A stretch of DNA of 64,000 bases, taken from assembly GCF_026240905.1 (NCBI RefSeq), contig NZ_JAPEVI010000003.1:4156501-4220500 (forward strand). Direction: 5' to 3'. The first letter of the stretch is position 1. Each line of letters begins with the position of its first letter. This document shows positions 27,226 to 37,223 of this stretch, piece by piece. This DNA comes from Roseibium salinum (GTDB taxonomy: Bacteria; Pseudomonadota; Alphaproteobacteria; Rhizobiales; Stappiaceae). Position numbers and translations under genes: made by a program. The notes under the pieces are model-generated. The model saw only the letters and a list, made by a program, of their open reading frames with translations. It was not told where the DNA came from and ran no database searches.

Positions 27226-27972
27226 ATGGCAGGCCATTCAAAATTCAAGAACATCATGCACCGCAAAGGACGCCAGGACGCGGCCCGGTCCAAGATGTTT
27301 TCCAAGCTGTCAAAGGAAATCACCGTCGCGGCGAAGATGGGCGATCCGGATCCGGACGCCAACCCGCGCCTGCGCCTGGCCGTCCAGAACGCCAAGGCGC
27401 AGTCCATGCCCAAGGACAACATCCAGCGCGCGATCAACAAGTCGCAGTCAGGCGACGGCGACAACTACGAGGAAATCCGCTACGAGGGCTACGGCCCGGC
27501 AGGTGTTGCCATCGTCGTCGAGGCGCTGACCGACAACCGCAACCGCTCCGCCTCTAACATACGCTCGTATTTCACCAAATGCGGCGGGTCCCTGGGCGAA
27601 ACCGGTTCGGTCTCCTTCATGTTCGACCGGGTCGGCGAGATCGTCTACAAGCCGGACGCCGGGGAAGCGGAAGCGGTTCTGGACGCCGCCATCGAAGCCG
27701 GTGCCGAAGACGTCCAGTCGGACGAGGGCGGCCACACCATCTACACCGCCTTTGAAGACCTGAACGACGTCGCCACGGCTTTGGAAGATGCGCTGGGCGA
27801 GGCGGAGTCCACCAAGATCATCTGGAAGCCGCAGAACCTGACGCCGGTCGACGCGGACAAGGCCCAGACGCTCATGAAGCTGATCGACATGCTGGAAGAC
27901 GATGACGACGTTCAGAACGTCTATTCGAATTTCGACGTCGACGAGGAAACCATGGCGGCGCTGGCGTCCTGA
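27226..27972 (+). CDS. yebC: YebC/PmpR family protein
   Basis: A 248-residue three-domain YebC protein starting [20 protein letters not shown]. The central [20 protein letters not shown] and [12 protein letters not shown] are family signatures. YebC proteins were called transcription regulators; recent work shows some relieve ribosome stalling at polyproline. It stands just upstream of the ruvCAB region, as in many bacteria. The ATG at 27226 has gagaaga upstream. Confidence 0.95.
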   Translation: MAGHSKFKNIMHRKGRQDAARSKMFSKLSKEITVAAKMGDPDPDANPRLRLAVQNAKAQSMPKDNIQRAINKSQSGDGDNYEEIRYEGYGPAGVAIVVEALTDNRNRSASNIRSYFTKCGGSLGETGSVSFMFDRVGEIVYKPDAGEAEAVLDAAIEAGAEDVQSDEGGHTIYTAFEDLNDVATALEDALGEAESTKIIWKPQNLTPVDADKAQTLMKLIDMLEDDDDVQNVYSNFDVDEETMAALAS

Positions 27973-28021
27973 GGCGCCTCGACGGTTGCGAAGAGATACC
28001 GACACCAGCGGGGTCAATTTG

Positions 28022-28268
28022 CTGACGAGGTAGTGCCTTTCCGTCGTCATCCCGGCCAAGCGCAGCGCGAGCCGGGATCGGAGAGCCGCTACCTTTCGTC
28101 TTTCAGGGCATCCGGCGTTCGGAAGATCGCAGGCAGGATGCCCGGCCCCTTGAAAGCGTTCACCTTCTCTGCATTCAGGCAAGTCGGCCTGAATGCAGGT
28201 CGATCTGTCCGACAGATCGTGGCTCTCCGATCCCGGATCTCCGCTTCGCTGCGTCCGGGAGGACGATC
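28022..28268. repeat. Dispersed extragenic repeat, copy B (with nested palindromes)
   Basis: It begins ctgacgaggtagtgcctttc, then gtcgtcatcccggccaagcg, and ends with tccgatcccggatctccgct followed by tcgctgcgtccgggaggacg. The outer parts pair imperfectly. Copy C (54489-54632) shares the flank ctgacga-gta and both ends. The interior differs: here it carries the 28169-28198 palindrome and a second short one (cgatctgtccgacagatcg, about 28201-28219). It looks like an element with a variable insert. Confidence 0.8.
28169..28198. repeat. Palindrome, second copy of 18471-18500
   Basis: CTGCATTCAGGC, loop aagtcg, GCCTGAATGCAG. The arms are identical to the first copy and the loop differs. Here it lies inside the larger repeat copy B. 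Confidence 0.85.
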
Positions 28269-28289
28269 TGAGGGTCTGTCATCAACGTG

Positions 28290-28311
28290 CCCCGGCGTTG
28301 CCGGGGTTTTT
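28290..28311 (+). terminator. Terminator before the MazG-like gene
   Basis: Stem ccccgg/ccgggg followed by five T. It ends transcription arriving from yebC or the repeat. Confidence 0.8.
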
Positions 28312-28354
28312 GTTGTTCAGCGGCGGTGACCCCGACCCCTTGTTGGAGAGTTTG

Positions 28355-28651
28355 ATGTTCGGCATTTTCGAACTGACGCAACAGGACCCCAAGACCCTGC
28401 AGGAGCGGTCGCTGAAACTGGCCGAGGAGGCTGGTGAGCTGGCGCAGGCGGTTCTTGCCGCGACCGGGGCTCCCGGCAGCGCCTACAAGAACATGACGCT
28501 TGCGGATGTGCGCGAGGAAGCGGCCGACGCGGCGATCGTCGCGCTCAGCATCCTGGCGCAGGCCTCCGCCGACCGGGACGAATTCGATGCCGAGCTACAG
28601 CGGCTGATGCGCGAAAAATGCGCCAAGTGGCAGGACAAGTTAGCGGAATAG
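28355..28651 (+). CDS. MazG-like nucleotide pyrophosphohydrolase
   Basis: A 98-residue single-domain all-helical protein with the MazG-type metal pattern: KLAEEAGELAQAVLAATG (ExxE) and ADVREEAADAAIVALSILAQ (ExxD). The full bifunctional MazG is much longer, so this is a short MazG-like type that hydrolyses nucleoside triphosphates. The start at 28355 is supported by ggag 8 nt upstream. Its last 12 bases overlap the convergent TauE gene. Confidence 0.82.
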   Translation: MFGIFELTQQDPKTLQERSLKLAEEAGELAQAVLAATGAPGSAYKNMTLADVREEAADAAIVALSILAQASADRDEFDAELQRLMREKCAKWQDKLAE

Positions 28652-29401
28652 CGGATCGAGCGCCGGCATGCTGGTAACGGCCGCCAGGGCGATCAGGCTG
28701 TAGGCGAGTTTCCGGTAAAGGGTGGGCTTTGACCTGGAGAAGCCTTTCGAGCCGGCGTAGATCGCCAGGGCATAGACCGGAATGGCCATGATCAGCAGAT
28801 GGAAGACCTGCAGGGTGAAAAAGCCGTTCAGGATATAGGCGATGAAGGTGCCGATGCTGGCAAGGGCGAAGAAAACGATCAGGTTGGCCCGGACGATTGC
28901 CGGCTCCCGGGCGCTGGCGAGCCAGAAGACGACGACCGGCGGGCCGGACACCTGCGAGATGCCGCCGAGAACGCCGGCGACGGCCCCGACCCCGAACGAT
29001 ATCGGCCGCGTCGGCTTGTTCTCGTAACGCCAGCCGGAAATCAGCAGCAGCAACAGTCCGGTGACAATGGCAAAGATGCTCCAGCGCAGGACGAGGACGT
29101 CGGCATTCGCCAGCAGCCATGCGCCGAAATGGACGAAGAGCACGGCGCCGATGACGGCCGGAAGCACGGTCGGCCAGTCGCACTGGCGCAGGGCGCGGAA
29201 GACGAGCGGCATGGCAACGATCCCGTCAATGAACAGGAAGGCGGCCGCGGCGGTCGACGGCAGCATGACGCTGGCCGCCACGGGCATGAAAATCATTCCC
29301 GCGCCGAAGCCGGCAAATCCGCGCACGCAGCCCGCGACGAACAGAACGCCGGCCAGGAAAAGCAGCAGGTCGGGCGGAAATGAGCTGAAAAGTTCGAACA
29401 T
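28640..29401 (-). CDS. TauE/SafE family anion/sulfite exporter
   Basis: A 253-residue membrane protein with eight predicted helices and the two-fold TauE repeat. The N-terminal RGFAGFGAGMIFMPVAASVM and the central AVAGVLGGISQVSGPPVVVF are the characteristic glycine-rich loops. Family members export sulfite, sulfoacetate or similar anions. It is convergent with the MazG-like gene, overlapping by 12 bp. The substrate cannot be told. Confidence 0.88.
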   Translation of the reverse strand: MFELFSSFPPDLLLFLAGVLFVAGCVRGFAGFGAGMIFMPVAASVMLPSTAAAAFLFIDGIVAMPLVFRALRQCDWPTVLPAVIGAVLFVHFGAWLLANADVLVLRWSIFAIVTGLLLLLISGWRYENKPTRPISFGVGAVAGVLGGISQVSGPPVVVFWLASAREPAIVRANLIVFFALASIGTFIAYILNGFFTLQVFHLLIMAIPVYALAIYAGSKGFSRSKPTLYRKLAYSLIALAAVTSMPALDPLFR

Positions 29402-29592
29402 TGAAACTCGCGGGCGGGATCAAAAGAAGGAATAACGAATCGCCGGTGCCGGCGCGCGCCGTCATTGTTACAGCGTGCAGGCCGCACTTTCGGCAAAGTA
29501 ACTGCGTTTTGGACCGGTTTTAGACAGGCTTCGGCTTGGTAAGCCGCGCTTTGTCTGGCGTCAACGCGGAAGTTTTGTTACCGATTTGTTCC

Positions 29593-30108
29593 ATGACACA
29601 TGCGATTCGTTTGCTGGGCATCGACCCGGGACTGCGGCGCACCGGCTGGGGCATGATCGTGGCGGCCGGAAACCGGCTTACCTTCATTGCGTCCGGCACG
29701 GTGACCTCGGACAACAAAAAGAGCCTGGCGGAACGTCTCGTGCAGTTGCATGACGGCCTCACCGAAGTGGTTCGCCTGCACGATCCGGCGGAAGCGGCGG
29801 TGGAGCATACCTTCGTCAACAAGGATGCGGGCGCGACCCTGAAGCTCGGCCAGGCGCGCGGGATCGCATTGCTGGTGCCCTCGCTCGCCGGTCTGCCGGT
29901 GGCCGAATACGCGCCGAACCTGGTGAAGAAGACCGTGGTCGGCACGGGCCATGCGGAAAAGGACCAGATCCGGGCCATGGTGAAGATCCTGATGCCGCGG
30001 GCAACGTTCAATTCGGACGATGCGGCGGATGCACTGGCGATCGCAATTTGTCATGCGCAGCACCGGGCCAGCGGCGCCGCGCGGCTTGCTGCACTGGGGG
30101 CTGCATGA
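29593..30108 (+). CDS. ruvC: Holliday junction resolvase RuvC
   Basis: A 171-residue RuvC nuclease. Catalytic acids lie in [14 protein letters not shown] (Asp11), [13 protein letters not shown] (Glu), and the C-terminal [15 protein letters not shown] (two Asp). It cuts four-way DNA junctions handled by RuvAB. The start at 29593 gives the conserved N-terminus; the frame runs open to 29536. Its stop overlaps the ruvA start as ATGA, so the genes are translationally coupled. Confidence 0.96.
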   Translation: MTHAIRLLGIDPGLRRTGWGMIVAAGNRLTFIASGTVTSDNKKSLAERLVQLHDGLTEVVRLHDPAEAAVEHTFVNKDAGATLKLGQARGIALLVPSLAGLPVAEYAPNLVKKTVVGTGHAEKDQIRAMVKILMPRATFNSDDAADALAIAICHAQHRASGAARLAALGAA

Positions 30109-30722
30109 TCGGAAAACTCAAAGGGGTTGTCGACAGCTATGGCGAGGATCACGTTATCCTGGATGTCCATGGCGTCGGCTATCAGGTCCATTGCCCCTCG
30201 CGCATCCTGCAGGGCCTTCCCAGGACCGGAGAGGCGGCGGTCCTGTTCATCGAGACCATCGTGCGCGAAGACATGATCCGGCTTTACGGTTTCGGCGTCG
30301 AGGCCGAACGCGAATGGTTCCGGATCCTGATGACCGTGCAGGGCGTCGGCGCCAAGGTGGCGCTGGGCATCCTGGGCATTCTGAAGGCCAGCGAAGTGGC
30401 CAACGCGATTGCGCTTGGCGACAAGGCGACGATTTCCCGGGCGCCCGGTGTCGGCAAGCGTGTGGCCGAACGCATCCTGTCGGAGCTCAAAGACAAGGCG
30501 CCCGGTCTTGCCAGCATCGATCAGGAGACCATCACGGTGTCCCAGAGCGTTGCCGACAAGGTGGCCGCGCGGCCGGTGGCGGAGGCGGTCTCGGCGCTCA
30601 CCAATCTCGGCTACGGCCAGCCGCAGGCAAGCGCGGCGGTTGCCAGGGCCATGCAGTCCGCGGGAGAACAGGCCACGACCGAAATGCTTATCCGTTTGGG
30701 ATTGAAGGAACTGGCCGGATGA
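30105..30722 (+). CDS. ruvA: Holliday junction helicase subunit RuvA
   Basis: A 205-residue RuvA that tetramerises around the four-way junction. Domain I is [20 protein letters not shown]; the two helix-hairpin-helix units are [18 protein letters not shown] and [20 protein letters not shown]; the C-terminal domain III ([20 protein letters not shown]) contacts RuvB. It overlaps ruvC by 4 nt and the next small gene by 4 nt. Confidence 0.96.
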   Translation: MIGKLKGVVDSYGEDHVILDVHGVGYQVHCPSRILQGLPRTGEAAVLFIETIVREDMIRLYGFGVEAEREWFRILMTVQGVGAKVALGILGILKASEVANAIALGDKATISRAPGVGKRVAERILSELKDKAPGLASIDQETITVSQSVADKVAARPVAEAVSALTNLGYGQPQASAAVARAMQSAGEQATTEMLIRLGLKELAG

Positions 30723-30964
30723 TATTCATTACCTATGCCGTCATTGCGGTCGTTTTCGTGGTGCTTGGCATCGGCGGAATGATGTATCTCGACCACCGTT
30801 TCTCCCTGGCGGTGGGCGACCGGTCGTTCGCTGTGAAGGGGCGCCGGATTGAGACGGACGACCCGTTCGTCCGCAGTCAGTTCAGAAAATTCCATGCGCT
30901 GAGAGTGGCCTATTCCTTGCTGCTTCTGGCGCTGCTGTTGTTGGCCGTATCCAATGTCGGATGA
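30719..30964 (+). CDS. Two-helix small membrane protein inside the ruv operon
   Basis: An 81-residue protein with one N-terminal helix ([20 protein letters not shown]) and one C-terminal helix ([19 protein letters not shown]), separated by a charged 30-residue segment containing [20 protein letters not shown]. It starts in an ATGA overlap with ruvA, and its last 11 bases overlap the ruvB start, so it must be translated with them. I do not recognise a family. The tight coupling on both sides shows that it is a real gene. Confidence 0.82.
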   Translation: MIFITYAVIAVVFVVLGIGGMMYLDHRFSLAVGDRSFAVKGRRIETDDPFVRSQFRKFHALRVAYSLLLLALLLLAVSNVG

Positions 30965-31994
30965 CAAACGTATCGTAACGCCGGAGATCCGCGGCGATGA
31001 AATTGACAGCACCATGCGCCCGCAGTCGCTGGACGATTTTGTCGGCCAGGCGCAGGCCCGTGCCAACCTGAAGGTCTTTATCGGCGCGGCCAAGGCACGT
31101 GGCGAAGCGCTGGACCACGTCCTCTTCGTCGGCCCCCCGGGATTGGGCAAGACGACGCTTGCGCAGATCATGGCGCGCGAGCTCGGCGTCAATTTCCGCG
31201 CGACATCCGGCCCGGTGATCGCCAAGGCGGGGGATCTGGCGGCGCTGCTCACCAATCTGGAAGAGCGCGATGTCCTGTTCATCGACGAGATCCACCGGCT
31301 CAGTCCGGCGGTCGAGGAAGTGCTTTACCCGGCCATGGAGGATTACCAGCTCGACCTCATCATCGGCGAGGGGCCCGCGGCCCGCTCGGTGAAGATCGAC
31401 CTGGCCAAATTCACCCTGGTTGCGGCAACCACCCGGCTCGGGCTTCTGACGAACCCGTTGAGAGACCGGTTCGGCATTCCGGTCCGTCTGCAATTCTATA
31501 CGGTCGCCGAGCTGGAACACATCGTCAAACGCGGCTCATCAATCCTGGGCGTCGGCATGACGGAGGACGGGGCGCGCGAAATCGCCAAGCGCTCGCGCGG
31601 CACGCCGCGTATCGCCGGGCGGCTGTTGCGCCGGGTGCGGGATTTTGCCGTGTTTGCCGGCGCCGAGCGCATTGACCGGGACCTTGCCGACAAGGCGTTG
31701 CTTCAGCTGGAAGTCGACGCGGCGGGGCTGGACAGTCTCGACCGGCGTTACCTCGACCAGCTGGCCGTCAATTTCGGCGGCGGGCCGGTGGGCATCGAAA
31801 CCATCGCCGCGGCCCTGTCGGAGCCTCGGGACGCCATCGAGGAAATCGTCGAACCCTATCTGATCCAGAACGGCTTTCTGCAGCGGACCCCGCGCGGTCG
31901 CCTCCTGACACCCATGGCTTTCGACCACCTCGGCCTGGCCGCGCCCACCCGGCCCGAAGGCGCGCAAATAGGTCTGTTTGCCGAGCCCGAGTAG
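30954..31994 (+). CDS. ruvB: Holliday junction helicase motor RuvB
   Basis: A 346-residue AAA+ motor that drives branch migration. It has Walker [16 protein letters not shown], Walker [12 protein letters not shown], sensor [12 protein letters not shown] with the arginine finger region PLRDRFGIP, and a C-terminal winged helix ([17 protein letters not shown]). The ATG at 30954 lies inside the preceding small gene. Confidence 0.97.
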   Translation: MSDDKRIVTPEIRGDEIDSTMRPQSLDDFVGQAQARANLKVFIGAAKARGEALDHVLFVGPPGLGKTTLAQIMARELGVNFRATSGPVIAKAGDLAALLTNLEERDVLFIDEIHRLSPAVEEVLYPAMEDYQLDLIIGEGPAARSVKIDLAKFTLVAATTRLGLLTNPLRDRFGIPVRLQFYTVAELEHIVKRGSSILGVGMTEDGAREIAKRSRGTPRIAGRLLRRVRDFAVFAGAERIDRDLADKALLQLEVDAAGLDSLDRRYLDQLAVNFGGGPVGIETIAAALSEPRDAIEEIVEPYLIQNGFLQRTPRGRLLTPMAFDHLGLAAPTRPEGAQIGLFAEPE

Positions 31995-32120
31995 TCGAAG
32001 CGGTCTTACTTGATATCTAAGGACAAAGGGCTAGTTATTTTTATCGATGGGTTCAAAACTCGATTAAGCTTTTATTGGCGAATCCTGGCGTAGTTTCTCC
32101 TCAACTATTCGGGGGATACT

Positions 32121-34232
32121 ATGCGGAAGCGGCTTTCATCCAAACTGGCTCTTATGTTCCTGGCCGGCGCGCTGACCATGTGCGTTGCCATTGTCACGGT
32201 CATATCGACGGTTTCGCGCGATGTGGCGAACGGTCAGGCGGACAACGCGCTGGAGAGCGCCACCAAGGCGAAGGCAAAGGTTCTCGACCTGGCCCTTTAC
32301 CAGGTCACTTACGGTGCGTCGTTCTTCGTCTCGCGGGAAGAGGCCAAGGACAGCCTGATGAAAATCATGGTCGGCTGGAAAAATCTGAAGGAAGGCCAGA
32401 CGGATACCCTGAGAAAGATCTTCGTTGCCGACAATCCGCATCCGGCGCAGGATCGCCATCTGCTCGTCGAACCGGCGGAGTCGAACTACTATGTGAACAA
32501 TCACAAGGTGGTCCAGCCGATCTACAAGGAAATGATCGATCAGGGGCTGTTTTCCGATGCGGCCCTCGCCAATCCGGAAGGCTTCATCGCGTATACCTAC
32601 AAGAAGGGCCCTGAATTCGCGCATCACGTGGACGCGCCGGAAATCCAGGGCCATCCGACCCAGATCGCGTTCGGCAAGCTGTTCGAAGCGTCCAGGAACG
32701 AGACGCTTGCCGCCGGGCAGATCTATTCCTCCGGCTTTGTGGTGGACTCGGAAGGCAAGGTGTCCCTGGCGCTTGCGGCGCCGGTCTTTTATCTGGACCG
32801 CTTCTTTGGCGCCATCGCCTTGTCGGCCGACATGGAGCGGCTGGCGGCAATGCTGAACGAGCCGACGGGGCTTGGGGAGAGCGAGCAGATCTTTCTCGTC
32901 GATGCGGCGGGCGAGCTCGTGCATCTGGATGCCTCGGGCCGGGCAAATGCGGTTCACAAGCTTGAGGACATCGCTGCGGGCAACCGCCTGATCGCGCTGG
33001 ACGGCAACGACTTCCGCTATGCCGAAGCCAGGAACACCTTCGAGAACACGCCCTACGGCGTCGTGGACGCAATCCGCCAGACCGAGCTTTCGGCGGCCGC
33101 CAACCGCATTACCTATGGCGCGATCGTTTCCGGCTTCCTGTGCCTGATCCCCATCGTCGGTCTGATCTGGTGGATCACGCGACGCATGTTTGCGCCGATG
33201 GAGCGGCTTTCGGATGCTGCGCGCAAGATCGCCGACGGCGATCTGGAAGTGACGGTCGAAGCGACCGACCGTCAGGACGAAATCGGGCGCATGGCCCGGT
33301 GCATCGAGGTTTTCCAGGAAAACTCGGTCGAGCGCGAACGCCTCGCTGCCGAGCGCAGGGTCGGCCACGTTGCGCGCGAAAAGCGGGAACAGCAGATCGA
33401 CACGCTCATTGCGGCGTTCCGCGCCGAATCCCAGGCCGTTCTGGAGCTGGTGGAGACCAATATCGCGCGTGTCGAGGAAGTGTCCTCCGCACTCAACGAG
33501 CGATCCTCCTCCGCATCCGAACAGGGGCAGACGGCGGTGACCACGTCGGAGAGCGCATCCTCCAATGTGCAGGCGGTCGCTTCCGCCACGGAAGAGCTTA
33601 ACGCCTCCATTTCGGAGATCTCCCGCCAGGTCGAGACGACCGCTTCCATCGTGGCGCAGACCACTACAGCGGCGCAGAGCTCGAACTCGAAGATCTCGGG
33701 CCTTGCGGAAGCCGCCAACAAGATCGGCGACGTGGTGTCGCTGATTTCCGAAATCGCGGAACAGACCAACCTCCTGGCGCTGAACGCGACCATCGAGGCT
33801 GCCCGCGCCGGCGATGCCGGCAAGGGCTTTGCGGTGGTGGCCTCGGAGGTGAAGTCGCTCGCCGGCCAGACCGCGAAGGCAACGGAAGAGATCTCCGCCC
33901 AGATCGCCGCCATTCAGGCGTCCACCACGGAAGCGGTCGACGAAATCGCCCGGGTCTCCCAATCGGTCGAAGAGGTCAATTCCTATACGACGAATATTGC
34001 CGGCGCCGTACAGCAGCAGGGCGCCGCGACCGACGAGATCTCGCGCAACGTGGCCGAAGCGGCCGATGGCACGCGCAGCGTGGCGGCGACCGTGGCCTCG
34101 CTCAACGAAGGCGTTGCGGAGAATTCCGCCGCCGTCGGCGACATGCTCACGGCGACGATCGAAATGAAGCAGCAGGCGGAGCGGCTGCGCGGTTCTGTCG
34201 AAAAATTCCTTGCAGAGGTTGCAGCCGCCTAA
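32121..34232 (+). CDS. Methyl-accepting chemotaxis protein
   Basis: A 703-residue chemoreceptor. A transmembrane helix at about 8-30 is followed by a large periplasmic sensor of about 300 residues (Cache-like, with [20 protein letters not shown] and [14 protein letters not shown]). The second helix lies at about 333-353 ([20 protein letters not shown]), then a HAMP unit ([20 protein letters not shown]) and a long helical signalling domain. Its hairpin tip [20 protein letters not shown] followed by [15 protein letters not shown] touches CheA/CheW. There is no C-terminal CheR/CheB pentapeptide. The ligand is unknown. It is a stand-alone gene followed by a hairpin. Confidence 0.93.
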   Translation: MRKRLSSKLALMFLAGALTMCVAIVTVISTVSRDVANGQADNALESATKAKAKVLDLALYQVTYGASFFVSREEAKDSLMKIMVGWKNLKEGQTDTLRKIFVADNPHPAQDRHLLVEPAESNYYVNNHKVVQPIYKEMIDQGLFSDAALANPEGFIAYTYKKGPEFAHHVDAPEIQGHPTQIAFGKLFEASRNETLAAGQIYSSGFVVDSEGKVSLALAAPVFYLDRFFGAIALSADMERLAAMLNEPTGLGESEQIFLVDAAGELVHLDASGRANAVHKLEDIAAGNRLIALDGNDFRYAEARNTFENTPYGVVDAIRQTELSAAANRITYGAIVSGFLCLIPIVGLIWWITRRMFAPMERLSDAARKIADGDLEVTVEATDRQDEIGRMARCIEVFQENSVERERLAAERRVGHVAREKREQQIDTLIAAFRAESQAVLELVETNIARVEEVSSALNERSSSASEQGQTAVTTSESASSNVQAVASATEELNASISEISRQVETTASIVAQTTTAAQSSNSKISGLAEAANKIGDVVSLISEIAEQTNLLALNATIEAARAGDAGKGFAVVASEVKSLAGQTAKATEEISAQIAAIQASTTEAVDEIARVSQSVEEVNSYTTNIAGAVQQQGAATDEISRNVAEAADGTRSVAATVASLNEGVAENSAAVGDMLTATIEMKQQAERLRGSVEKFLAEVAAA

Positions 34233-34260
34233 GCGCGAACCTAGGTTCGTCCCGGGCATG

Positions 34261-34290
34261 AAGCCTCCCGGTCGATTGACCGGGGGGCTT
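34261..34290 (+). terminator. Hairpin after the chemoreceptor gene
   Basis: Stem aagcctcccggtc/gaccggggggctt with a gatt loop and one wobble. Its T content after the stem is weak, so termination is likely but not certain. Confidence 0.6.
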
Positions 34291-34318
34291 GCTGCATTTG
34301 TTCCGAAGGGAAAGCGAT

Positions 34319-34786
34319 GTGACGGATTGGCCGGATCTTGCAGGGCGTCTGGAAGAGGGCGGTCATGTTCTTCCCGTGCGTGTCTATTACGAAGACACGG
34401 ACTTTACAGGGATCGTCTATCACGGCGCCTATGTGCGGTTCTTCGAGCGTGCGCGTTCGGATTTTCTGCGTCTGTTGGGGATCCATCACAAGGAACTGGC
34501 CGATGGGACCCATGGGGCGGCTCTCGCTTTTGCCGTGCGTTCCATGACGCTGGACTTCCAAAGGTCGGCCCGAATCGACGATATTCTTGAGGTGCACACA
34601 AGTCTTTCGGAGCATAAGGGCGCCCGCGTGAAGCTGGATCAGCTGATTTACCGGGGTGGGGAATTGCTGGTATCGGCGGCGGTAACGGTTGCCGTGATCA
34701 CGGCGGAAGGTCGTCCGATCCGATTGCCGCAACCGCTGGCGGAAAGACTTCTTCACCATGTGCCGGGTGAAACTTCTATTGATTGA
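34319..34786 (+). CDS. ybgC: Tol-Pal-associated acyl-CoA thioesterase YbgC
   Basis: A 155-residue hot-dog-fold thioesterase, the usual first gene of the tol-pal cluster. It has VYYEDTDFTGIVYHGAYVRF (the catalytic Asp and the Y-H-G turn), ERARSDFLRLLG, and MTLDFQRSARIDDILEVHT. The GTG start at 34319 has aaggga 7 nt upstream; a TTG at 34289 is a less likely start. It is separated from tolQ by 266 bp, so tolQ may have its own promoter. Confidence 0.9.
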   Translation: MTDWPDLAGRLEEGGHVLPVRVYYEDTDFTGIVYHGAYVRFFERARSDFLRLLGIHHKELADGTHGAALAFAVRSMTLDFQRSARIDDILEVHTSLSEHKGARVKLDQLIYRGGELLVSAAVTVAVITAEGRPIRLPQPLAERLLHHVPGETSID

Positions 34787-34858
34787 ACGACTTGAGGGCC
34801 TGGAGCTGGCGAGAAACGCTCAAAGCCCCGCAAAATAATTTCAAATCGAATATCTTCG

Positions 34859-34873
34859 TTAAGCTTGCAGTAA
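34859..34873. promoter_or_regulatory. CtrA-like box upstream of tolQ
   Basis: TTAA-gcttgca-GTAA, seven of eight consensus bases with the correct N7 spacing, 180 nt before tolQ. The 34787-35052 gap is AT-rich around it. This is a sequence match only. Confidence 0.35.
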
Positions 34874-35052
34874 CCTTAATTGATTCCTTTAGATAAGTGC
34901 GTGCCTGACCCGCACAGTCCCAGTTTTGACAAAATCAAAGGTCAGAGAAGCGGCTGGTTGCAAGAGCTGGCCGGCTGAATCCGGCTCCTCGCTGTAGTTG
35001 CCGGATACGTAAATGCAAAACAGCGTCAGACGGCCTAGAGGTCATTGAGTAT

Positions 35053-35760
35053 ATGGAAACACTTGTCCAATCGACATTGACGGCGCCGCACGGTGATATC
35101 TCGTTCTTTTCACTGTTCTGGCAGGCGCATATTGTCGTCAAAATCGTGATGTTTGGTCTGCTGATCGCCTCCGTATGGTGTTGGGCGATCATCGTCGACA
35201 AAATCATGCTGGTCGGCCGCACGAAGCGGCAAATGAGCCGGTTCGAAACCGTGTTCTGGTCGGGCCAGTCGCTTGAAGAGCTGTATGCAACGCTCCACAA
35301 TCGCGTGAACTATTCCATGGCCGCCCTGTTCGTTGCCGCCATGCGCGAATGGAAGCGGAGCCATGAGGGCGCGCGCCCGGCCATCGGCAGCCTGCAGCAG
35401 CGCATCGACCGGGTGATGGACGTCACCATCCAGAGAGAAGCGGAGCGGCTGGAAAGCCGTTTGCTGATCCTGGCAACGGTGGGCTCCGCAGCGCCGTTCA
35501 TCGGTCTGTTCGGGACGGTCTGGGGCATCATGACCGCATTTCAGGCGATCGCCGCCTCGGAAAGCACGAACCTGGCCGTGGTCGCACCCGGTATTGCCGA
35601 GGCGCTGTTCGCAACCGCCCTCGGTCTGCTGGCCGCGATCCCCGCGGTGATTGCCTACAACAAGTTTGCGTCCGACGTCGGCAAGGCGGTCTCGCGCATG
35701 GAAGGGTTCGCCGACGAGTTTTCCGCGATCCTTTCCCGCCAGATCGACGAGAGGGGCTGA
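35053..35760 (+). CDS. tolQ: TolQ proton-channel protein
   Basis: A 235-residue protein with three membrane helices: the first near residues 26-48 (IVVKIVMFGLLIASVWCWAI), and the paired family helices AAPFIGLFGTVWGIMTAFQA and GIAEALFATALGLLAAIPAV. With TolR it forms the proton-driven motor that energises TolA during outer-membrane constriction. Followed by tolR after 3 nt. Confidence 0.96.
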   Translation: METLVQSTLTAPHGDISFFSLFWQAHIVVKIVMFGLLIASVWCWAIIVDKIMLVGRTKRQMSRFETVFWSGQSLEELYATLHNRVNYSMAALFVAAMREWKRSHEGARPAIGSLQQRIDRVMDVTIQREAERLESRLLILATVGSAAPFIGLFGTVWGIMTAFQAIAASESTNLAVVAPGIAEALFATALGLLAAIPAVIAYNKFASDVGKAVSRMEGFADEFSAILSRQIDERG

Positions 35761-35763
35761 ACC

Positions 35764-36213
<450 letters not shown>

Positions 36214-36219
36214 CGCGTC

Positions 36220-37176
36220 ATGCGCGCAGGTCTCATCGCGTCTTTGGCCGGCCACACGGCTATCCTGGTCTGGGGTCTGATCGCCTTTCCGGACGCGGAG
36301 AGCTTTTCCGTTCCTCAAGTGGATTCGTTGCCGGTCGAACTGGTGCCTGTGGAAGAACTGACGAAACTGCGGATCGGTGAGAAGACGGCGGAAGTCCGGG
36401 ATGTCGCGGCAGTGCAGCCGAGCGAGACGCCGTCGAAGGAAACGCCGAAGCCGGCCGACAAGCCCGGTGAGAGCAAGGTTCAGCAGCCGACGCAGCCGAC
36501 CCCCGCTCCGACGCCTGCGCCGGCACCTGCTCCCGAACCGGAACCGGTCGCCGAGCCCGAGCCCGCGCCTGAACCCGAACCGGCGGTCGAGCCCGAGCCG
36601 GCTCCCGAACCGGAGCCCGCAACCGAGCCGGAACCTGCGCCGGAACCGGAACCGCAGCAGGAAGCCGCGCCGGAACCGCAGCGGATCGTGACCAACGTCG
36701 CGCCGCGCACAAAGCCGACGCCGCCGCGCCAGGCGCCGGAGCCGCCGAAGGACGATTTCGACAGCACGGAGATCGCGGCCCTGCTCAACAAGGTGGAACC
36801 CGCCCAACAGGCGGGCGAGGCCTCGCAGGAGCCGGCTTCGCTCGGATCGAGGCAAGGGCAGCAGGACGTGCGCATGAGCCAGTCGGAACTCGATGCGCTC
36901 AGAGGCCAGGTGGCCCAATGCTGGAGCCCGCCCGTCGGTGCGGTCGGTGCGGAAGAACTCATGGTCCGGGTCCGCTTCAACCTTTCCCAGAGCGGGGAAG
37001 TGTCCAGCTCTCCGGAAGTCATGAACGCGAACGGCAATCCGGCCTTCCGGGCCGCCGCAAGCAGCGCCGTGCGCGCGATCATACGCTGTCAGCCATACTC
37101 TTTGCCAATTGCCAAGTATGAAGCCTGGCAGGAAGTCATCATCAATTTTGACCCGAGAGAGATGCTCGGGGGTTAG
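36220..37176 (+). CDS. tolA: TolA envelope-spanning protein
   Basis: A 318-residue protein. The N-terminal membrane helix is [20 protein letters not shown]. The middle (about residues 70-165) is a proline/glutamate/alanine-rich rod with imperfect tandem PEPEPA units. The C-terminal TonB-like domain (about 225-315) includes [20 protein letters not shown] and [20 protein letters not shown] and has the two conserved cysteines. In E. coli the linker is a long alanine/lysine helix; here it is a short PE-type rod, as in other alphaproteobacteria. It couples TolQR to TolB-Pal. Confidence 0.92.
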   Translation: MRAGLIASLAGHTAILVWGLIAFPDAESFSVPQVDSLPVELVPVEELTKLRIGEKTAEVRDVAAVQPSETPSKETPKPADKPGESKVQQPTQPTPAPTPAPAPAPEPEPVAEPEPAPEPEPAVEPEPAPEPEPATEPEPAPEPEPQQEAAPEPQRIVTNVAPRTKPTPPRQAPEPPKDDFDSTEIAALLNKVEPAQQAGEASQEPASLGSRQGQQDVRMSQSELDALRGQVAQCWSPPVGAVGAEELMVRVRFNLSQSGEVSSSPEVMNANGNPAFRAAASSAVRAIIRCQPYSLPIAKYEAWQEVIINFDPREMLGG

Positions 37177-37223
37177 CGCAAGATGAGTTGGTGTGACCGG
37201 AACCAAGTCGATAGGGAACTGTG

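Noticed and set aside
32136..34259. A 707-codon open frame antisense to the chemoreceptor gene
   Set aside because: It is a shadow produced by GC-rich codon bias. The plus-strand protein has all chemoreceptor domains, and the antisense product resembles nothing.
36480..36690. Tandem repeats in the middle of tolA as a CRISPR- or microsatellite-like array
   Set aside because: They encode the Pro/Glu-rich rod of TolA in frame; low-complexity linkers are normal for this protein.
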